A DNA stretch of 15,674 nucleotides, from NCBI GenBank assembly GCA_013693795.1, contig CP059258.1, positions 592,558 through 608,231 on the forward strand, written 5' to 3'. Positions within the stretch are counted from its first letter, which is position 1. Every line of letters begins with the position of its first letter. Shown in pieces: positions 1 through 15,674 of this stretch. Origin of the DNA: Anaerolineae bacterium (GTDB taxonomy: Bacteria > Chloroflexota > Anaerolineae > SSC4 > Amarolineaceae). The notes beneath the pieces are model-generated. The model was not told the origin of the DNA. It made no database searches and saw only the letters and a list, made by a program, of their open reading frames with translations. Both the position numbers and the translations under genes were made by a program.

Positions 1-11601
<11,601 letters not shown>

Positions 11602-11628
11602 GGTGTCAACTCATCCCTACGATTGCTC

Positions 11629-11843
11629 TCATTCGTTGCCATACCGGTCGGTCGCGTCTCTGACCACCGTTTGATCGTGCAGGAAGCGGAACAGGCTCTC
11701 GAGGCTGGCAAAAACACCGTCTCGCCGCTCTGCGTGTGTTGGGCCGAGGCGTTCCAAAGCACATCCGGGCTGCTGCGCCAGATGCGGATCAGATAGGCCT
11801 GGTAACTTTGCGGTTGTACTGACAGGTCGATGGTTCGGGTCAT
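11629..11843 (-). CDS. Small 71-residue conserved-looking protein upstream of the giant gene
   Basis: The repaired product is MTRTIDLSVQPQSYQAYLIR, then IWRSSPDVLWNASAQHTQSG, ETVFFASLESLFRFLHDQTV and VRDATDRYGNE. One T is missing from a T-run near 11710; restoring it joins the start at 11843 to the stop at 11629. The pattern YLIRIWR...W.AS...T.SGE...FASLESLFRFL recalls small uncharacterised proteins that I associate with Chloroflexota surface-protein loci; this is memory, not a search. There is no signal peptide or membrane segment, so it is probably cytoplasmic. The giant-gene ATG lies 27 bases downstream, which implies co-transcription. The ATG has no clear ribosome site. Function is unknown; it may assist or regulate the downstream product. 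Confidence 0.65.
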
Positions 11844-11862
11844 GGTAACTGCTCAGCCAATC

Positions 11863-11884
11863 GTTCAGAAACTTGTTCAGAAAC
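11863..11884. repeat. Tandem direct repeat GTTCAGAAAC, period 12 bases
   Basis: Two exact copies of GTTCAGAAAC occur at 11863-11872 and 11875-11884, separated by TT. The second copy runs into the first AAACCGGGTTT element. The pair lies 20-41 bases upstream of the start codon of the small gene. Direct repeats spaced about one helical turn are the usual form of SARP binding sites, so this is a candidate operator; the link is inference. Confidence 0.4.
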
Positions 11885-11970
11885 CGGGTTTTTCTTATGC
11901 AGGCACAGTTTTGTCCACGCAACGCCCCGCATGGCGCCGCACCTTGGTTTGCGAGACAAAAACCGGGTTT
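11881..11970. repeat. Pair of AAACCGGGTTT near-palindromic elements
   Basis: AAACCGGGTTT occurs at 11881-11891 and again at 11960-11970, each in an extended context (AGAAACCGGGTTTTTCT and AAAAACCGGGTTTCTC). The core is an odd palindrome (AAACC-G-GGTTT). Two copies 79 bases apart in one intergenic region suggest a dispersed repeat of REP type or a pair of binding sites. Whether it recurs elsewhere in the genome cannot be seen from here. Confidence 0.45.
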
Positions 11971-12089
11971 CTCACTCTCGGGCAGGGCGCCGGGTCAAAG
12001 GGTCGGCGCGACCGCGCTCGCGCGGCGCGGGGCATTCTAGCAGGTGACCGTTTCCAATTCGTTACCAGCGCCTGAACGGTCACGCCTGC

Positions 12090-12118
12090 TTGTGATTTTC
12101 AGTGAGTCGTTCTATAAT
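12090..12118 (+). promoter_or_regulatory. Sigma70-type promoter for the SARP-like regulator
   Basis: A perfect -10 box TATAAT lies at 12113-12118. A -35-like TTGTGA (4 of 6 matches to TTGACA) lies at 12090-12095, with the ideal 17-base spacer. The expected transcription start is near 12125, only about seven bases before the ATG at 12132. That would give a leaderless or nearly leaderless mRNA, in keeping with the absence of a Shine-Dalgarno sequence. Confidence 0.65.
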
Positions 12119-12131
12119 CGCACGCACAGCC

Positions 12132-12895
12132 ATGGCACACCTGACTCTCGATCTCCTCGGCACATTCGCCGCAACGCTGGATGGGCGTGCGGTGCAGGGC
12201 TTTCGCAGCAACAAGGCGCGTGGCCTGCTGGCCTACCTGGCGCTGGAGGCGGGCCGTTGGCACGCAGCGCGCTGGCCACGCTGCTCTGGTCGGAAACGCC
12301 CGACGAGGCCGCGGCCAACAACCTGCGGTTGACGCTGCACCGGCTGCGGCGAGCGTTGGACGAGGCATCGCCCGGGGCGGCCGAAGCACTCCTGCACATC
12401 AGCGGCGGGCAGATCATGCTCGATGCCGCCGCCCTGACCCTGGACGCAACCCTCTTCCTGGCCGAGCTGGCCGCGGTGGCGTCCCACCGCCACCCGGACC
12501 CCACGCTGTGCGCCGACTGCCGACAGCACCTGGAACGCGCCGCGCGCTACCGCGGCGAGCTGCTGGCCGGCTTTGGGTTGACCGACGCCCCGCCCTTCGA
12601 GGTGGCTGCTGGTGCAGCGCGAGCGGCTGGCGCACCAGTGCATCGAGGGCTGCACACCCTGGCCGCCGCGCACGCGGCGCAGCACGATTACCCGCGCCTT
12701 CCTGTACGCCGCGCCAGGTGGAGATGGACCCGTTCCGCGAGGAAGCCTACCGCCAGGCTATGACGGCGCTGGCGTTGAGTGGCCAGCGCGGCGAGGCCGC
12801 GGCCTGGTATCAGAACTGTGCGCGTATCCTGGCCGCTGAGTTGGGCATCGAACCGGACCCAGAGACCACCGCCCTCCATAAACGCATCGTGGCGG
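12132..12895 (+). other. Winged-helix plus BTAD region of the regulator
   Basis: MAHLTLDLLGTFAATLDGRA and FRSNKARGLLAYLALEAG open the DNA-binding domain. After a missing base near 12255 it continues LARSALATLLWSETPDEAAA-NNLRLTLHRLRRALDE, the recognition-helix region of Trans_reg_C-type domains in SARPs. The BTAD part reads LERAARYRGELLAGFGLTDA-PPFE, WLLVQRERLAHQ, then RQVEMDPFREEAYRQAMTAL and ARILAAELGIEPDPETTALH. The last phrase is the classic C-terminal end of BTAD domains. Breaks lie near 12255, 12602 and 12700. Confidence 0.8.
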
Positions 12896-15461
12896 GAGAC
12901 ATCACGCAGCCGGTCGAGCGGCCGATTCGGCTCGTCGGTTTGCCCGCCCAATACACCCCGCTGGTGGGCCGGGAGACGGAGCTGGCCGCGCTGCGGAGCG
13001 GTTGCTGGACCCGGCCTGCCGGCTGTTGACCCTGACCGGGCTGGGGGCGTGGGCAAAACGCGCCTGGCCGTCGAGGCCGCGCGGGCGGTGGCCGAGGATC
13101 ACGGCGCCGCCGCCCGCCGTTTCGCCGACGGCATCCTCTTCACGCCGCTGGCCAGCGTCGAAGCGGCCGAGTATCTGCCGGCCGCGCTGGCCAGCGCGCT
13201 GGCGATGAGGCTGCACGAGAGCGCCACGCTGAGTGAGCAGGTGATCGACTTCCTGCGCCCCAAACGGATGCTGCTGGTGCTGGACAACTTCTGAACACCT
13301 GCGGCAGGGGGCGACCTGGCTGCTGGCGCTGCTGGCGGCCGCTCGGGGTCAGCCTGTTGGTCACCTCACGCCTGCCGCTGGACCTGCACGCCGAGGAACG
13401 CCTGGCTGGGCGGCCTGGACTACCCCCGCCAGGCGGTGAGCGCCGAGGAGGCCGCGACCTACCCGGCCGTGCTGTTCTTCGCACAGGCAGCGCGGCGGGT
13501 GCAGCACTCGTTCCGCCTGTCACCGGCCGACGCGCCGGCCGTGCTGTGCATCTGCCAGTTGGTGGATGGCCGGCCGTTGGCGCTGGAGCTGGCGGCCGGC
13601 TGGCTGCGGGTCTACGACTGCGCCGAGATCGTGCGTGAGATCGTGCGTAGCCTCGAGTTTCTGGCCACTGAACTGCACGACGTGCCGCCCCGCCAGCGCA
13701 GCGTGCACATCACCTGGCAGCACACCTGGGCGCTGTTGACCCCAGCCATGCAGCGGGCATTGGCCGCGCTCGCCCTGTTCCGCGGCCCTTCAAGTTGGAG
13801 GCCGCGCTGGCCGTGGCCCAGACATCGGTGGTGGATCTGGCCGCGCTGCTGGATGCCGCGCTGATCCAGCGCCGGGCCAACGGCTGGTACGAGATCCATT
13901 CGCTGATTCGCCAACTGGCCTTGCAGCAGGCCGCGGCGCAGCCGCACCTGGTCGCAGCCGGCGCCGCGGCCGAACGTCGCCACAGCCACTATCACCTGAA
14001 CTATCTGGCCGCCAGAGAGCCTGAGCTGGCTGGGCCAGAGCCGCATCTGGTCACGGCGCAGATCCGCCGACGGCTGGATGACATTCGTCAGGCCTGGCGT
14101 CTGGCCTGCCAGCGCGGCTGGCTGATCGAGCTACGGCAGGGGTTGGATGGTCTGGCGCGCTACGACTCCAGCGGCCTGGTTCAGGAGGCGATCCAACTGC
14201 TGGACTGGACGGCGGAGCGGCTTCAGATGGTGGAGGGGACGATGCCGCCGGCCTGCACAGCCGTGTCCTGACCTGGCTGGCGCATTTTTCGACCGCAACG
14301 GCCAGGTCGATGCCGCCTTCGAGCGGCTGCACCAGGCCCTGGCGCTGGCCGGGCAGGGGAGGACACTGAAGCACGCTGGGAGGCGACGAGCCTGCTGGGC
14401 GCTGCTGCCCCACCGCGGCCAGTTCGACCTGGCGCAACGCTGCCTGGCCGAGGCCAGCGCCGCGTTTCGTGACCGGGACGACCGGCGGCGGCTGGCGACG
14501 GCCCTGACCCGGCTGGGCATCGTGCAGTGGCGGCACGGCGACTACGGCGCGGCGCAGGCCAGCCTGCACGAGGCTCAGGGCTTGCAGGAGGGCTGCACAA
14601 CCGTCTGGGCCTGGCGAAAATCCTGCGCACGCTGGGCGGCATCGCCTTCGAGCAGAAACGGCTGGACCAGGCGCTGATCTACGCCGTGCAGGCGCGCCAG
14701 ATCTACGAGGCTGTGGGCGACCAGGCCAGCATGGCCATGCTGGACGGCAACCTGGCGCTGCTCAGCCGCGAACAGGGGTGTTACGCCGAGGCGCTGGCCT
14801 ACAACCAGAACGACCTGGACTACGCCGCGGCCACCGGCGATCGGCCGGGCGCGGCGGTGGCGTTGGGCAACCGGGGCAGCATCCTGTGGGACGCCGGCCG
14901 GCTGGAGGAGGCGCTGGACTGTTTCGCCCGCGCCCAACGCCTGGCCGAGGAGGTCGGCGACGCCTGGGAGGCGGCGCGCCATCTGGCCGCCGCGGCCATG
15001 GTGCGGGCTGTGGGCCACCAGCGCCAGCAGGCGCTGGCCGACCTGCTGACCGCCATCCCGGCCTTGCGTTCCCGCGGCGCGCTTCTACCTGGTCGGCCCC
15101 CTGCTGGATGCGGCCGGCTGCTGATCGACGCCGGCGGCTGGCGGCCGCGCGGGCCTTGGTCGATGAAGGGGGCGTCTGGCGCAGGAGATGGGGCTGGCCG
15201 ACAAGCTGCTGTGGCGGCAGATTTTGGCGGCCCGGCTGCTGCACGCCGAAGGGGACAGCCAGGCGGCGCTGGCGCGGCTGCGTGCGTTGGCCGCGGAGGC
15301 CAGCGCCCCGGAGCAGCAGGCGCTGGCCCGCTTCTGGCTGTGGCGGGTGGGCCAGGGGAGGCCGACCGGGCCGCGGCCACGGCGCTCTACGAGACCCTGT
15401 ACCAGCAGCCCCCAAATTCGAGTATCAGCAGCAGTTGGCCGCGCTGCACCAGCGCTTATGA
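12132..15461 (+). CDS. AfsR/SARP-like transcriptional regulator: winged helix, BTAD, STAND NTPase and TPR tail (frameshifted)
   Basis: The repaired product is about 1,115 residues, typical of large AfsR-type regulators. Order: OmpR-type winged helix (1-100), BTAD helices (100-255), STAND/NB-ARC-like NTPase with Walker A and B (about 265-420), a winged-helix region ending in HSLIRQLA at the place of the MHD-type motif (about 590), then a long helical TPR region to the stop. Such proteins hold an ATPase switch closed until a signal is sensed through the TPRs, then activate nearby genes. The ATG at 12132 is preferred over the upstream in-frame GTG at 12102, because that GTG lies inside the promoter and the family homology starts at MAHLTLDLLGTF. 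At least 17 frame breaks split the raw sequence, including one giving a false TGA at 13292-13294; the true stop is the TGA at 15459-15461. The gene is divergent from the giant-protein operon, which it may control. Confidence 0.8.
12930..13385 (+). other. STAND-type NTPase core of the regulator (Walker A and B)
   Basis: The domain opens with YTPLVGRETELAALR, the usual entry to AAA/NB-ARC modules. Walker A, repaired, is TGLGGVGKT at 13038-13060; in the raw sequence one G is missing from the G-run at 13043-13047, which destroys the motif. Walker B is RMLLVLDNF, ending at 13291. Restoring the bases at the false TGA gives EHLRQGATWLLALLAAARG, then VSLLVTSRLPLDLHAEER, matching the sensor-like LLVTSR strand. 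All elements needed for ATP binding are present after repair. Confidence 0.75.
14147..15440 (+). other. TPR-rich C-terminal sensor region of the regulator
   Basis: Repeated helical hairpins with TPR spacing are readable: VQEAIQLLDWTAERL, GQVDAAFERLHQALALAGQG, RLGIVQWRHGDYGAAQASLH, KRLDQALIYAVQARQIYEAV, NLALLSREQGCYAEALAYNQ, GNRGSILWDAGRLEEALDCF, and at the end DSQAALARLRALAAEA and DRAAATALYETLYQQP. From about 14590 to 15083 the true text runs in one frame that stays open to the right edge of the window, so it has no stop of its own. Breaks at about 15080, 15117, 15137, 15180, 15360 and 15405 lead to the final KFEYQQQLAALHQRL. Confidence 0.75.
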
Positions 15462-15674
15462 CGCCGCGCCGATAGCCGCCGCCAGCCGGCTCACCCTCCG
15501 CCAACTGCGCCTCGTCGTAGCAGGCGAAACAGAGGCGCACAAAGTCACGCAGGCCACCCTGGCCGGAGAAACGAACGCCCGGCCGGACATCGACGCCGTG
15601 GGCGCGCGCCGACCCCTGCAAGCTTTCTGCGTCCATGCCCTCTGCCAGCCGCGCCCAGATGAAAAACCCGCCCC
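15456..15674 (-). CDS. PLP-dependent aminotransferase (class I/II, possibly MocR-like), C-terminal end only
   Basis: The minus strand reads GGFFIWARLAEGMDAESLQG, then ARAHGVDVRPGVRFSGQGGL and RDFVRLCFACYDEAQLAEG, followed after one frame change near 15510 by VSRLAAAIGAAS and a TAA at 15456-15458. GGFFIW, GVxVxPGxxF and RLCFAxxDE are the hallmarks of the C-terminal domain of fold-type I aminotransferases. The Arg of the RLCFA strand aligns with the substrate-carboxylate-binding arginine of the family. It resembles 2-aminoadipate or branched-chain/aromatic aminotransferases and the catalytic half of MocR regulators; these cannot be told apart without the N-terminus, which lies off the right edge. 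Its stop overlaps the regulator's stop by six bases (TTATGA). Confidence 0.8.
   Translation of the reverse strand, partial: GAGFSSGRGWQRAWTQKACRGRRAPTASMSGRAFVSPARVACVTLCASVSPATTRRSWRRVSRLAAAIGAAS

Larger units (their letters stand above)
11844..12131. promoter_or_regulatory. Divergent intergenic regulatory region
   Basis: These 288 bases separate the leftward small-protein/giant-protein operon from the rightward regulator gene. They hold a tandem direct repeat, two AAACCGGGTTT elements, a short GC hairpin (CCGCGC-TC-GCGCGG at 12012-12025, no T-tract) and the regulator promoter. Local base composition is less GC-rich than in the coding regions near both starts. No convincing ORF or RNA gene was seen here. 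Confidence 0.6.

Noticed and set aside
11894..11922. Possible leftward promoter: TTGCGT (11922-11917), 17-base spacer, CATAAG (11899-11894)
   Set aside because: Spacing is ideal, but only three of six and four of six bases match consensus; too weak to call without a mapped start.
12012..12025. GC hairpin CCGCGC-TC-GCGCGG as terminator
   Set aside because: No T-tract on either side and a two-base loop; in GC-rich DNA such palindromes occur often.
12102..12131. Upstream GTG start giving ten extra residues on the regulator
   Set aside because: It overlaps the -10 box at 12113-12118, and family similarity begins at the ATG at 12132.
14590..15674. Plus-strand frame open to the right edge as a separate long gene
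   Set aside because: Only its first part (to about 15083) carries the regulator's TPR text; beyond that the true text changes frame several times and then meets the opposite-strand aminotransferase.

Overview
The window is GC-rich, non-viral bacterial DNA. The best taxonomic guess is Chloroflexota (Anaerolineae/Caldilineae-like). This is inferred from Thr-Pro linkers joining surface modules, a CSLREA motif, YWTD propellers, and a divergent AfsR/SARP-type regulator with an NTPase and TPR tail. No rRNA or marker gene is present to confirm it. Reading frames break roughly every 200-300 bases in every gene. Most breaks are repaired by restoring one base in a short homopolymer, or two bases in a GC-dinucleotide run. 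I therefore read them as sequencing or assembly errors and describe the repaired proteins; coordinates are those of the raw sequence.

Layout, left to right. (1) Minus strand 1-11601: one giant secreted or surface protein gene, at least about 3,860 codons, whose 3' end lies off the left edge. From its N-terminus (right) it holds: a signal peptide; a lipoprotein-like domain and two membrane helices; thrombospondin type 3 (TSP3) calcium repeats; a long unrecognised domain; a block of about five hydrophobic helices; a second TSP3 array; Ig-like/DUF11-like domains; a LamG jelly-roll; four six-bladed YWTD beta-propellers with a DUF11 domain after the first and Thr-Pro linkers after each; and the start of a CSLREA module. 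(2) Minus strand 11629-11843: a 71-residue protein just upstream of the giant gene, probably in the same operon. (3) 11844-12131: a divergent intergenic region with a 12-bp-period direct repeat, two AAACCGGGTTT elements and a good sigma70-type promoter facing right. (4) Plus strand 12132-15461: an AfsR/SARP-like regulator (winged helix, BTAD, STAND NTPase, TPRs). (5) Minus strand 15456-15674: the C-terminal end of a PLP-dependent aminotransferase, overlapping the regulator stop by 6 bases tail to tail.

Working model (inference): the regulator controls itself and the divergent small-protein/giant-protein operon through the shared intergenic region. The giant protein is a membrane-tethered, calcium-stabilised surface protein that displays a row of propellers and a lectin-like domain on Thr-Pro stalks.
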